NCBI GenBank assembly: GCA_030654835.1
Contig: JAURWS010000012.1
Coordinates: 245,836-309,835 of the forward strand
Reading direction: 5' to 3'
Length of the DNA: 64,000 nucleotides
Origin: Gammaproteobacteria bacterium
Lineage (GTDB): Bacteria; Pseudomonadota; Gammaproteobacteria; Pseudomonadales; Pseudohongiellaceae
Shown: positions 52,164 through 62,184 of the stretch, piece after piece
Position numbering within the stretch: position 1 is the first letter of the stretch
Layout: each line of letters opens with the position of its first letter
The notes under the pieces: model-generated
Databases searched by the model: none
What the model saw: only the letters and a program-made list of their open reading frames with translations
Told to the model about the DNA's origin: nothing
Program-made: the position numbers and the translations under genes

Positions 52164-54575
52164 ATGAAATCCCTGTTCGCCTCCTCCGTAACAATTGCGC
52201 TACGAAAAATCGTCAGAGAAAAATTCTACGTCTTCATCTGCGTGGCAAGTCTGGCTCTGGGAGTCACTTGTGCTCTAGTAATTTCTCTCTATCTCCATAG
52301 CGAGATTACCTATGATCAATATCATGAAAATTATGAGCGAATTTACAAAGTAAACACTGCGCTTTCTGATGTCGAAATTCCTGTGTCCGGCCATGTGGTT
52401 GGAGCGCTTCTGGTGCAGGATAACGTCGACATCGTTGATTCTGTGCGCTTCAGGAGCGCTCCCGAAAAGACCTTTACATTTGATCAAAACACCATCCTCT
52501 GGGATGACATCTACCTTGCTGATCCGAGCGTGTTCAGTGTGTTCACGATCAACGTAATTCATGGAGACAAGCAAACAGCCCTGGCCGACCCAAATTCAAT
52601 CGCAATAAGCGAGTCCTTCTCCCGGATATACTTTGGCGACGAAAATCCCTTGGGCCGCGTTCTCTCAACCGCAGAGCACTATTTTCGCGTCACGCTGGTT
52701 TATGAGAACCTCCCCGAGAATGTGGAGTTGCATCACGATGCGCTACTGCCTATGAGTCTAGTTGAAAGCTACGCTCCCGCAGAACTAACTGATTACTTCC
52801 AGCGGTTCGTCAGCGGAAGTACCACCTATCTTCTGGTTTCGGACACATTCAATCCAGAAACTTTCGATGAAGTCTCACAACGTTTTTTCGAAACTCATAT
52901 GGCAGCTGGCTATCCCCCGGGAGTCGGATCATTCGAGCTGCAGATTCAACCCCTGACCTCTGTCTACTACGGCAAGCAATTTCCAGGGGAAGGGAAGAGA
53001 GGAAACATCGTCAATCTTTACGGTCTGTCCGCGCTGGCGGCATTCCTGCTTCTCATTGCCTGCGTGAACTACATCAACATTACGACGGCACGTGCCACGA
53101 AGCGAGCCAGGGAAGTAGGTGTGAGGAAGGTGCTTGGCGCGCAGAAGCATCAACTGGTGATTCAGTTTCTTGGTGAATCGTTCTTCATGTGCACACTCGG
53201 GTTCCTCACTGCAATCATAATGACCGTATGCGTTCTTGAGACAGGAATTATCAATGATCTGACTGGTAAGTCGGAACTCCTCAAAAATCTGTTCAGCTCT
53301 GCAATGCTGTCATATGTAGGAGTGTCCTGGATCTTTGTCAGCCTGATTTCCGGGTTGTACCCCGCTTTTCATCTTTCTCGCACTTCGGTCCTTTCGGGTC
53401 TCATGAATCAGATTGGTAGCGGACCGGGCATGTGGAATGTGCGGCAACTGCTTGTGCTGTTCCAACTGGTCATCTCCAGCAGCGTGATCATCTGTGTGCT
53501 GATGATGGAGAATCAGGTACGTTTTGTATTGAACTCACCGCTGGGTTTCGAGAAGGACAATCAACTTGTCGCGCGACTGCAAGGGGCCGATGTTCTCGCT
53601 AGTCTCCCCGCGATCAGGGCGGAGCTGGCGTCCCACAACGAAATCGTTTCTGTGACTACTGCGCAGAGAGCGCCTGGTCGCGGATTGAACGTTTCCATAA
53701 ACGATATCGAAAGCAATGATGGCACTGACGTCAGTACCGTGGTTCATACGTTCGCTGTAGGCGCGGACTATCTCGACGCTCTGGGGATCGAGCTGATACA
53801 AGGCAGGGAATTTTCTGACGACATGACGACCGAATCACCCGTGCTGGTCAATGAAACTCTGGTCCGACAAATGGAGTGGGAGCAACCAATTGGAAAGCAG
53901 ATTGGGGGTGGCGAAATCGTGGTGGGAGTGTTCAAGGACTTCCACTACTTGTCGCTGCATGAACCAATCGGACCTATGGTGCTAAGACCAACGCTGGAAG
54001 ACTTCAGTCAACTGACTCCTCAACAGCGCGAAGATGTCAATCGTGAGCTCCTGATCGGCATTAGTGGGAATAATGTCGAAGAGACGCAACGCTTCATCCG
54101 AGAGACGCTGGAGCGGTTCACCGATAATCCCGCGACGCAGCTGACCTTACTGGACGAAAGCTGGAGAAATTTCTACGAAGAGGACCTCAGGGCTACGAAA
54201 ATGGCTAGAGTCTTTGCGGTAATCAGCATAGGAATTTCTTTACTGGGACTTATCGGCCTGTCTGCCTATGCCACTGAACAGCGCAGCAAGGAGATTGCTG
54301 TGCGAAAGATTCTCGGAGCTTCCGTTGGGCAAGTGCTGCGCATGCTGTCAAAGAGCACTCTGGCACTGACCGCTCTCGCCGCAATTCCCGCATCGCTTGC
54401 CAGCTATTACGCAATCGAATTCTGGCTGGCGAGATTCGCCTATAGAACCGAGATCGGTCTAGCGCCCTTCTTGATAGCGTTTACTGCTATTGCAGTGATC
54501 AGTGTCGCGACAGTATCTCTGCAATCCTACAGAGCGGTAAGTGCGAACCCGGCGGAGAAGCTGCGCTATGAATAA
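52164..54575 (+). CDS. FtsX/MacB-type ABC permease 1
   Basis: 803 residues, a duplicated MacB-type permease. TM1 is FYVFICVASLALGVTCALVISLYL (about 17-40), then a large periplasmic domain (EITYDQYHENYERIYKVNTALSD). A first FtsX domain at about 275-410 contains IACVNYINITTARATKRAREVGVRKVLGAQ. A further TM segment lies near 425-445, then a second periplasmic domain. The last FtsX domain (680-803) contains SAYATEQRSKEIAVRKILGASVGQVLRML and ends SANPAEKLRYE. It has the same length as the next gene, suggesting tandem duplication. Codon use looks less GC-rich than in the core genes. Substrate unknown. Confidence 0.88.
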   Translation: MKSLFASSVTIALRKIVREKFYVFICVASLALGVTCALVISLYLHSEITYDQYHENYERIYKVNTALSDVEIPVSGHVVGALLVQDNVDIVDSVRFRSAPEKTFTFDQNTILWDDIYLADPSVFSVFTINVIHGDKQTALADPNSIAISESFSRIYFGDENPLGRVLSTAEHYFRVTLVYENLPENVELHHDALLPMSLVESYAPAELTDYFQRFVSGSTTYLLVSDTFNPETFDEVSQRFFETHMAAGYPPGVGSFELQIQPLTSVYYGKQFPGEGKRGNIVNLYGLSALAAFLLLIACVNYINITTARATKRAREVGVRKVLGAQKHQLVIQFLGESFFMCTLGFLTAIIMTVCVLETGIINDLTGKSELLKNLFSSAMLSYVGVSWIFVSLISGLYPAFHLSRTSVLSGLMNQIGSGPGMWNVRQLLVLFQLVISSSVIICVLMMENQVRFVLNSPLGFEKDNQLVARLQGADVLASLPAIRAELASHNEIVSVTTAQRAPGRGLNVSINDIESNDGTDVSTVVHTFAVGADYLDALGIELIQGREFSDDMTTESPVLVNETLVRQMEWEQPIGKQIGGGEIVVGVFKDFHYLSLHEPIGPMVLRPTLEDFSQLTPQQREDVNRELLIGISGNNVEETQRFIRETLERFTDNPATQLTLLDESWRNFYEEDLRATKMARVFAVISIGISLLGLIGLSAYATEQRSKEIAVRKILGASVGQVLRMLSKSTLALTALAAIPASLASYYAIEFWLARFAYRTEIGLAPFLIAFTAIAVISVATVSLQSYRAVSANPAEKLRYE

Positions 54576-54659
54576 CCGCTACGAAAAAAACCGGAAAGGA
54601 TTACAGGTGTTCGATCTAACCTGCTACCAGCACTTGAAATCCTCGCACGGGAAGTCCTG

Positions 54660-57071
54660 ATGTTCAACCTGGCGATCACAATTGCAGTACGCAAACTGCT
54701 AAGAGAAAGGCTCTATGTGTCGATCTCCATCGGTAGCCTGACGATTGGCATTGCCTGTTCACTGATCATTGCGTTGTATCTTTACAGTGAGTTGACCTAT
54801 GACCAGTCGCACAAGAATCATGAACGAATCTATCGGCTAAGTTCTACTGCTTATACCATGACCATGAATGGTGCCGGGACAGAAACCGGACCAATCCTCA
54901 TGCGAGAAAATCCGGAGATTCTTGACTACGTGCGATTTCGTGCCGCCCCAGAACAGTGGTTTACTGTTGGTGACAATTCGCGCGTTTGGGAAGAGATATA
55001 TCTCACAGATCCAAGCGTCTTTAATGTCTTCACGTTGAATGTCATCCACGGTGACAAAGACGCGGCATTAGATGATCCCTATTCAATCGCTATCAGTGAA
55101 TCGTTCGCCAAACACTACTTCGGCGACAGGAATCCGGTCGGAGAGGTTATAAATACTGAGCGATTCGGATTTCGCGTTTCGCTGGTGTACGAGGACATGC
55201 CTGAGAATGTCCAGTTCAAGTACGATGCCATTCTTCCGTTCGAGCTGATGGAAGTCTACAGCCCGGGATTTCCTGGCTCATCTAGTAACGGAAAATACCT
55301 GGCGGCCGTGACAACGTACCTGCTGGTCAGTGATGATTTCTCTCCAGAAGTATTCGATACGATTCGCAAAGGATATTTTGAGACATACCTCCAATCTGAA
55401 CTCCCAGTCGAGGCTGGTGAGTACAAGCTGCATGCGCAACTTCTAACGGAAAACTACTACAGCGAGCCAATTCTGGATGGTGGACGCACTGGCAACGTCG
55501 CGACTGTCTACACCCTTGCTGGGCTCGCCGTGTTTCTCCTGCTGATGGCCTGTATCAACTACATTAACCTGACCACGGCTCGCGCAGGCAAGCGCCTTCT
55601 CGAGATAGGCATGCGTAAGGTGCTGGGTGCAAGCCGATCTCAGCTGATTGTTCAGTTACTCTGTGAATCGTTTGTGTATTGCACAGTCAGTCTGCTGGCG
55701 GGAATTCTGTTGGCGGTCTGCGTTCTGGAACTCTCCTTGCTGGATGAACTGGTTGGTAAGTCCGAGTTACTGACAATGCTCTCTCGTCCACCTGTGGCTC
55801 TTCTTGTTCTTGTATTATGGATCACTGTCAGTCTTGTCGCCGGGCTCTATCCGGCTCTACACCTGGCAAGAACGCGCGTCATGTCCAGTCTGAAACCTGC
55901 TGCCAGAATGAAGCAGCTCCCCGGTGTCCGTGAAGTGCTGGTTGTTTTTCAACTGGTCATCTCATGCTGCATTATTATTTGCGTATTGATCATGCAGAAC
56001 CAGGTGCATTTCGTCCTGAATGCCCCCCTGGGTTTTGAAACGAAAGACAAACTGACTGTCCGTCTGAGGGGCGCGGATGTAATAGAACAGATAGGAGCTA
56101 TCAGGCAGCAGCTATTGCAGTCAGGCTCTGTGAGAGCTGTCGCGACGGCTGGGTTCGCACCGGGACAAGGACTGGCCATGTCCATCACCGAAGTGGAAAG
56201 CAACGATGGAGTACTCAACACAACCATGACTCATCCTCTCAATATAGAGCCAGATTTTCTAACCGTCATGGATATCGATGTGATTGCGGGGAGAGGGTTC
56301 TCGTCACTACCAGATGAGAAGGAGTTGTCCTATGTGATGGTCAGTGAGGCACTGGTCCGTCAGATGGACTGGGACCAGCCTCTTGGCAAAAGAATCGGCA
56401 GAGGAGAAGTGATCGGAGTATTCAGAGATATTCACTACCAATCGCTGCATGAACCCATTGGTCCGCTCGTACTCTGGCCACTGAACAGTGCCCCGAACGC
56501 CTTCAGCAGTCTGTCCGAGTCGGCACGCGCTCAGCTAGAGCGCGATCTTATAATTGCAGTGACGGATGATCTGTCTGCAGCACGCCGCGACATTCTGGAG
56601 GTGCTATCCAGATTTACATCAGGTCGCAATCTGGAACTTCGAAGCCTGGAAGACAGCTGGCTGCGCTTCTATCAGGACGACGTCAAAGCCGCCCGGCTAG
56701 TGAGCATTTTTGCAGGCATCAGCATTTTCATTTCCCTGCTGGGTCTCATTGGACTGACTTCTTACGCGGCGGAGCAACGCAGCAAGGAGCTCGCCATACG
56801 CAAAGTGCTGGGGGCCTCAGTCGGCCAGACTCTGCTGTTGCTTTCCCGGCATGCGATGCTTGCGTTGGCGTTGGCGATTGTCCCTGCATCGCTGCTAAGC
56901 CTTTACCTCATGCAAATCTGGTTGAGCCGGTTTACCTATACAGATGATGTCACAGTAGCGCCCTTCATATGGGCGTTTTTACTGATAGCCGCCATCAGCC
57001 TCACAACAGTTGTATTACAGTCATGGCGAACAGTGACGGGAAATCCTGTCGAAAGATTGCGTTACGAATGA
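54660..57071 (+). CDS. FtsX/MacB-type ABC permease 2 (paralogue of permease 1)
   Basis: 803 residues, colinear with permease 1. TM1 is LYVSISIGSLTIGIACSLIIALYL, followed by ELTYDQSHKNHERIYRLSSTAYT. The first FtsX domain has MACINYINLTTARAGKRLLEIGMRKVLGASRSQLIVQLLCESF. The second is SYAAEQRSKELAIRKVLGASVGQTLLLLSRH, ending TGNPVERLRYE. An 84-bp gap separates it from permease 1, without a visible promoter. Most changes from permease 1 are conservative and both copies are intact, so both are probably functional. They may form heterodimers with each other or with permease 3. Confidence 0.88.
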   Translation: MFNLAITIAVRKLLRERLYVSISIGSLTIGIACSLIIALYLYSELTYDQSHKNHERIYRLSSTAYTMTMNGAGTETGPILMRENPEILDYVRFRAAPEQWFTVGDNSRVWEEIYLTDPSVFNVFTLNVIHGDKDAALDDPYSIAISESFAKHYFGDRNPVGEVINTERFGFRVSLVYEDMPENVQFKYDAILPFELMEVYSPGFPGSSSNGKYLAAVTTYLLVSDDFSPEVFDTIRKGYFETYLQSELPVEAGEYKLHAQLLTENYYSEPILDGGRTGNVATVYTLAGLAVFLLLMACINYINLTTARAGKRLLEIGMRKVLGASRSQLIVQLLCESFVYCTVSLLAGILLAVCVLELSLLDELVGKSELLTMLSRPPVALLVLVLWITVSLVAGLYPALHLARTRVMSSLKPAARMKQLPGVREVLVVFQLVISCCIIICVLIMQNQVHFVLNAPLGFETKDKLTVRLRGADVIEQIGAIRQQLLQSGSVRAVATAGFAPGQGLAMSITEVESNDGVLNTTMTHPLNIEPDFLTVMDIDVIAGRGFSSLPDEKELSYVMVSEALVRQMDWDQPLGKRIGRGEVIGVFRDIHYQSLHEPIGPLVLWPLNSAPNAFSSLSESARAQLERDLIIAVTDDLSAARRDILEVLSRFTSGRNLELRSLEDSWLRFYQDDVKAARLVSIFAGISIFISLLGLIGLTSYAAEQRSKELAIRKVLGASVGQTLLLLSRHAMLALALAIVPASLLSLYLMQIWLSRFTYTDDVTVAPFIWAFLLIAAISLTTVVLQSWRTVTGNPVERLRYE

Positions 57072-57144
57072 AATTTGGTATTTCTGCAGCGTTTAATGCC
57101 CCGCCGGTTCAGGGGAGAGCAACAGTCATCTCTAAGGAGAAATA

Positions 57145-59568
57145 GTGTTCACTCACATGAGAATCACTCTGCGAAACTTGCGTCGCGAAAAATTCTACGC
57201 AGGCATCAACGTGCTCGGTCTCGCCGTCGCCATCGTCTGCACGTTTCTCATCGGCATGCATGTGACCAACGAACTGACTTACGATGAGCATGTGGAAGGG
57301 CACGAGAACATCTACCGCGCAACGCTCGACCTGACCAACAACACTGGTACGACCACGTTTGCACAGATGTCGCACTTCATGGGGCCTGCACTGGCAGTGC
57401 AGAATCCGGCGATTAAAGCGTTTGTCCGCTTCAGGGCGATGCCAGGACAGAGCCTGATTCGTGTGCAGGGGCAACCCTACTACTGGGACAATGTTTACGA
57501 AGCCGATGACAACGTCTTCGCAGTGTTTGACCACAAAGCCGTCTACGGCGATATGCAGACCGCTCTCATCGATCCCGGTGCAGCCGCGATCAGCAATCGC
57601 TTCAACCAGATTCACTTCGGTGGCGCCGATTCAATTGGTGAAACCATTACCGTTAACAATCGCGACTATCGAGTGGGCCTGGTCTATGAGGATCAGTCGG
57701 GCAATACCCACTTCAAGTACGACGTGCTGCTTTCGATTAATGGTCTGGCGTATCCGGAGCCGGCCGCCTTGCCAATGTCGCTGTTCACGGTCAGCACCTA
57801 TACTTATTTCGTACTGACAGATAACTATGCTGCAGCGGATTTTTCAGAGTTTTTTGCATCCTACTGGGAGAACACTAACGGAGAATTGTTGCGCGGAGCA
57901 GGACTGAGCAATGCCATGCACATTACTCCGATTGCGGATGTCCATTACGGTCCGTCGATGGAGTACGATCAACCGGTAGGCAATATCTCAATTGTGTACG
58001 CCTATGCGGTGATTGGCGCCTTGATCCTGTTGGTGGCCTGCATCAACTATGTCAATCTCGCGACAGCCCGTTCCGCAGGGCGGTTCAAGGAAGTGGCCGT
58101 ACGCAAGGTGCTTGGTGTGAATCGCGGAGCGCTGATTGCGCAGTTTTTGCTGGAATCCGTCTGTATCGCGCTGGCCTCGGGTGGGGTAGCTTTGGCGGGG
58201 CTTGAAGTGCTGGTGCAATCGGGTGTCGCCGAGCTGTTCAGTGGAGCTTTGGAGCCAGCCGTATATCGTGAGCCTGTGTTCCTGTTTTCTATTCTCTTGG
58301 GCAGTGTGATGCTGGGGTTGGTGTCAGGTTTGTATCCGGCCTTCTATCTGTCCTCGCGATTCGTGATGCCCGGAAGTGTACGTCACTCCAACAATCGCTC
58401 GGATTCCTTGCTGCGTCGGCTGCTGGTGATCTTCCAGTTTGCAGTCACCGTTTCCGTGATCGCCGGCAGTATGTTGATCGTCGCGCAGATGCGCTACATC
58501 CAGAATGCCCCACTGGGTTTCGACAGAGACAACAAACTCGTCGTTGATGTGCAGGGCGTCGATTTTATTGAGCGCACGCCGGTGCTTGCCGATCGCCTGC
58601 AAAGTCTGCCGCAGGTAGCAGGTGTCACGTTGACGGCACTGGACCCGGCGGTGGAATCCTATGCGGGCAACTGGCAGTTGGAAAACAATGATGGCGCGCT
58701 GGAGCCGTACTTTCTGAGCTTCCAGAACGTCGACAGCCGTTATCTCGACGTCATGGGTATGGAGCTGGTCGCGGGTCGATTCTTCACGGCCGAAGATGCA
58801 CGCAACCTCGTGGTGGTCAATGAGACACTCGTGGAGCAGATGGGCTGGACCAATCCGATCGGCAAGCGCACCGGCATGCCGGCAAATGCGCTGGGATCGG
58901 AAATCGTCGGCGGTGTGGTGAAGGATTTTCACTTTGCTGGATTGCAGGAAGCGATTGGACCGTTGATCCTGCGACAGACGAATCCCAGCTTCTACAGCGT
59001 GGTGACCAATCCTGAGCAACGCGCTGCCCAGAGCGCCAGGATCACGATTGCGCTCACCGATGGCACTGATTCGAAAACGTTGAATCGTTTGGAAAGCATC
59101 TGGCGCGAAGTGATGCCGGAACTTCCCTTCGACTATCGCACCCTCGACGACATCATTCGTCAACAATACGACAGCGAGAATCGAATCCTCGACATCATTG
59201 CCTGGTTCGCCGCCGTGTGCATCCTGATTTCCTGTCTGGGGCTGTTAGGGCTGAGCGCCTATTCCACCGAGCGTAGAACCCGCGAGATCGGTATACGCAA
59301 GGTCTTCGGTGCCAGCGTTGGCCAGATCATGACTGTGTTGTTCCGCAATATTTTTGTGCTGGTTTGCATTGGTTCAGTGATCGCGTCGGTACTGTCGTGG
59401 TACACCATCAATGCGTGGTTGCAGAACTTCGCTTATCGCGATGAGATCAACCTGCTGGTGTTTCCGGCAGCCGCTGCACTCGCGACTCTTTCTGCATTCC
59501 TGACGATGGCGCTGCAATCGTGGAGCACGATCAGAAAAAATCCTGTTCATGCGTTGCGATATGAGTAG
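57145..59568 (+). CDS. FtsX/MacB-type ABC permease 3
   Basis: 807 residues, more divergent and more GC-rich than permeases 1 and 2. The start is GTG 57145 (MFTHMRITLRNLRREKFYAGINVLGL) because CTAAGGAG lies 5-6 nt upstream; ATG 57157 is the alternative. TM1 is INVLGLAVAIVCTFLIGMHV, then ELTYDEHVEGHENIYRATLD. The FtsX domains are VACINYVNLATARSAGRFKEVAVRKVLGVNRGALIAQFL and LSAYSTERRTREIGIRKVFGASVGQIMTVLF, ending RKNPVHALRYE. It is followed closely by the adaptor gene. Confidence 0.88.
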   Translation: MFTHMRITLRNLRREKFYAGINVLGLAVAIVCTFLIGMHVTNELTYDEHVEGHENIYRATLDLTNNTGTTTFAQMSHFMGPALAVQNPAIKAFVRFRAMPGQSLIRVQGQPYYWDNVYEADDNVFAVFDHKAVYGDMQTALIDPGAAAISNRFNQIHFGGADSIGETITVNNRDYRVGLVYEDQSGNTHFKYDVLLSINGLAYPEPAALPMSLFTVSTYTYFVLTDNYAAADFSEFFASYWENTNGELLRGAGLSNAMHITPIADVHYGPSMEYDQPVGNISIVYAYAVIGALILLVACINYVNLATARSAGRFKEVAVRKVLGVNRGALIAQFLLESVCIALASGGVALAGLEVLVQSGVAELFSGALEPAVYREPVFLFSILLGSVMLGLVSGLYPAFYLSSRFVMPGSVRHSNNRSDSLLRRLLVIFQFAVTVSVIAGSMLIVAQMRYIQNAPLGFDRDNKLVVDVQGVDFIERTPVLADRLQSLPQVAGVTLTALDPAVESYAGNWQLENNDGALEPYFLSFQNVDSRYLDVMGMELVAGRFFTAEDARNLVVVNETLVEQMGWTNPIGKRTGMPANALGSEIVGGVVKDFHFAGLQEAIGPLILRQTNPSFYSVVTNPEQRAAQSARITIALTDGTDSKTLNRLESIWREVMPELPFDYRTLDDIIRQQYDSENRILDIIAWFAAVCILISCLGLLGLSAYSTERRTREIGIRKVFGASVGQIMTVLFRNIFVLVCIGSVIASVLSWYTINAWLQNFAYRDEINLLVFPAAAALATLSAFLTMALQSWSTIRKNPVHALRYE

Positions 59569-59588
59569 AGGAAAATGTCTGGAGAGTA

Positions 59589-60842
59589 ATGGACAAGGTC
59601 ATTGAAAAGAAAAAGCGGCCCCTCTGGCAATGGGGCGCGATGGGATTGGGCGTTGCAGGATTGCTCTGGTTCATGCAGGGCATGCTGGCCGATGCAGCGA
59701 TCCGCACGTATCGGGTGGACGCGGAGCAGCTCGTGATGTCGGAGGTGACACTGGGCGCCTTCGAGGATGTCACGCCGATACGCGGCACCATCCAGCCGTT
59801 CACCAGCGTGTTTCTCGATGCCGTCAACGGCGGCGTCGTCGAGGAAGTGCTGGCGGAGGAGGGCAGCTTCGTGGAGGCCGGGCAACCACTACTGAAGCTG
59901 AGCAATGGCGATCTGCAGTTACAAGTGGCGAGCAATGACACGCAGACCACCGAGCAGTTGAACAATCTCGCCAACATCAGCAACGGTCTGGAGACCACGC
60001 GCCTGATGACCGAACGTGCGCTGATTGATACCGAGTATCGCATCAAGGTGCTGGAGCGTCAGAAGCAACGACTGGAGCAGTTGCTGGGCGACAATCTGGT
60101 GTCGAGGGAAGAGTACGACGCGATCTCCGACGAACTGGCATACCAGAAGAATATTCACGCCAACACAATGGAACGGCAGGTACTGGAGGAACGCATTCGC
60201 AAGGAGCGAACACTGCAGATCGCCGGGCAGACGAACAAACTGCAGGACAACCTGGCACTGGCCCTGAACAGTTTTGAAAATCTGCTGGTGCGCGCGCCGG
60301 TGGCTGGACAACTAACGTCGTTGCCGGTGGAGATTGGTGAGAGCAAGATTCGCGGGCAGCGGCTCGGGCAGATTGATGTCATCGACCAGTACAAGATTGT
60401 CGCGCAGGTGGACGAGTACTACGTGACGCGAGTCGCCCCCGGACAATCCGCACGCTTCACGTTGGCTGGCCAGCAGTACCAGGCCAGTGTGCTGAAGGTG
60501 TATCCGGAAATCACTGAAGGTACGTTCACCGTGGATCTGATAATGGAAGGTGGCACGCCCGACAACCTGCGTCGCGGACAAACCCTGCAGCTGGACCTCA
60601 CGCTGGGGAATCCTGTGGAGTCCTTGCTGCTGCCGCTCGGTGGTTTCATTCAGGATACGGGAGGCAACTGGGTTTTCGTGGTGGACGCGGAAGGTAATTA
60701 CGCCGTGCGCCGCGACATCGTTACCGGGCGACGCAACAACCGTTATGTGGAAGTACGCGAGGGATTGTCGTCGGGTGAGAAAGTGATTACGTCCGCGTAT
60801 TCGCAGATGGGTGAGGTGGAGCGGATTGAGCTGGCTCAATAG
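59589..60842 (+). CDS. HlyD/MacA-type periplasmic adaptor
   Basis: 417-residue membrane fusion protein. An N-terminal anchor (LWQWGAMGLGVAGLLWFMQGML, about 12-33) is followed by a lipoyl half-motif with GTIQPFTSVFLDAVNGGVVEEVLAEEGSFVEAGQPLLKL. A coiled-coil hairpin lies near 115-220 (VLERQKQRLEQLLGDNLVSREEYDAISDELAYQKN). The second lipoyl half is LLVRAPVAGQLTSLPVEIGESK, and the beta-barrel and proximal domains follow (VRRDIVTGRRNNRYVEVREGLSSGEKVITSAYS). With the ABC genes it would form a tripartite pump or envelope complex. An outer-membrane TolC-type gene is not adjacent. Confidence 0.92.
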   Translation: MDKVIEKKKRPLWQWGAMGLGVAGLLWFMQGMLADAAIRTYRVDAEQLVMSEVTLGAFEDVTPIRGTIQPFTSVFLDAVNGGVVEEVLAEEGSFVEAGQPLLKLSNGDLQLQVASNDTQTTEQLNNLANISNGLETTRLMTERALIDTEYRIKVLERQKQRLEQLLGDNLVSREEYDAISDELAYQKNIHANTMERQVLEERIRKERTLQIAGQTNKLQDNLALALNSFENLLVRAPVAGQLTSLPVEIGESKIRGQRLGQIDVIDQYKIVAQVDEYYVTRVAPGQSARFTLAGQQYQASVLKVYPEITEGTFTVDLIMEGGTPDNLRRGQTLQLDLTLGNPVESLLLPLGGFIQDTGGNWVFVVDAEGNYAVRRDIVTGRRNNRYVEVREGLSSGEKVITSAYSQMGEVERIELAQ

Positions 60843-60851
60843 CAGTAATTA

Positions 60852-60923
60852 ACTGTGGGAGCGGGCCCTGCCCGCGATTGGATTAGATGCAGTTCAATCG
60901 CGGGCAGGGCCCGCTCCCACAGT
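60852..60923. repeat. REP-like palindrome with 29-bp perfect stem
   Basis: Left arm 60852-60880 (ACTGTGGGAGCGGGCCC...) and right arm 60895-60923 are perfectly complementary with a 14-nt loop. The core GTGGGAGCGGGC / GCCCGCTCCCAC resembles REP elements of Pseudomonas. It lies between the convergent adaptor gene and the DUF222 remnant and could terminate both transcripts. A damaged relative occurs at 63813-63876. Confidence 0.85.
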
Positions 60924-62051
60924 AACAGAGCATCGCTCCCACTGCCATGTTGTAATCCATGCGCTCCCCTTGCCAGAGCGTTACAGCGGTGCGTGAGTCA
61001 ATGACCAGCCCGAGACTGTCGTGCTCCTGCTCGATGGCGAGCGTTTCGCTCACTGTCTCGTTAGCACTATCAAATTGCGGAACAACCGCCACCATCGCGC
61101 ACTTGCAGCGCGCGGCGGATGGAGGGAGGGATCGTGCGAGTCCTGCGCCCCACATTCAGGACGTCGCCGCGCGAGTCTTCCAGAACAATGACTATCGATG
61201 CGTCGCAGCACAGACGCCTGGTAGTGGCGGCAGACAGTGGGAAATGATCGGTGCCGCACTCGACTGAGCATTGATGGCGGTCTGTGTGTAGTACCCCCTC
61301 AGCCACCCTCTCGCGCTCGATGTGTACCATCACCTGATATTTTTCGGCAGAGGATAGTGGCCGCAATCCCTCATCCATCGTACTCATTGCCTGCTCGGCG
61401 AGCGCCAGCAATGTATCGGCACGTTTCTGCGGGAACGTTTTTACAGGGATTTCTTCCTCCGACTCTTCCGGCTCTTCCGACTCTTCTGATTCGGCCACCG
61501 GAGGATTCAGCGCTGACACCATCGCATCCATGGCAGTCAAGAAGACTGCGCCATCCTCCGGCGTCAAGCGACCGCGCAGCACCAGCATCCCGTCTTCGTC
61601 GAAGTGACAGACGAATTCCCGTGCCTCGCAATTGTTGCGATCGCGCGCCGTTTCACTCAACCGCTCAGTACGACGATATTTGCGTACCAACTGCTCAATA
61701 TGCTGTGCCGTGCCATGTCGGGCCACCTGCAGCAGCATCGTCTCGTGCTCGGGTTTGGTCAGACGGGTCATGGCGCGCACTTTGGAGTAAATGATTTCGC
61801 CGGTGCGAAACGTTTCATCGATGCCTGGGAAATTCTGCAGGCTTTTCGCCACGCGCACTTTTTCGCGTGCGGCGCCGAGATCGATCCCGCAATAATAATT
61901 GAGCCAGTGCGCCGGAGATTTCATGCCAGCTCCCTCCCATGCATTACGTTCGATCAACGCGGCGAGTGATCTCGTTGCTCAGGGCAGCGTTGTCCTCAGG
62001 GATAAACGAGATGGGGGCGGGCAGGGTTGCGAGCGAAGATGCGTGTGACAT
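60883..62051 (-). pseudogene. Decayed DUF222/HNH nuclease-like gene
   Basis: Three pieces in different frames reconstruct one gene. (1) N-terminus from ATG 62051, MSHASSLATLPAPISFIP to SNEIT, which then frameshifts. (2) The DUF222 body (61070-61957), AWEGAGMKSPAHWLNYYCGI, GAAREKVRVAKSL, VCHFDEDGMLVLRGRLTPEDGAVF, then RRALQVRDGGGCS and a stop. (3) A C-terminal end in the third frame, TAVTLWQGERMDYNMAV, running into the REP element. The HNH core expected right after RDGGC (P-G-C, HHI and zinc cysteines) is absent between pieces 2 and 3. Near the N-terminus about 15 residues are also missing. A nuclease activity is therefore very unlikely. Confidence 0.85.
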
Positions 62052-62090
62052 GGAACAATTCCTCCATGAATCTAGTGTGATGGAATAGTA

Positions 62091-62106
62091 CTGTTTATAT
62101 ATACGT
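62091..62106. promoter_or_regulatory. Weak LexA-box-like sequence upstream of DUF222 remnant
   Basis: CTGTTTATATATACGT keeps the CTGT half and AT-rich centre of a LexA box but has GT in place of the final AG. It lies about 40 bp upstream of the first ATG of the pseudogene. It may be a decayed SOS operator or chance. Confidence 0.25.
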
Positions 62107-62184
62107 ATTGTAACTCCAATAGTCTGATACAGCATGGAAATATGCTGGTTTTATGCGGGAAATTTCGGTTCATGCTTTAGCCTG

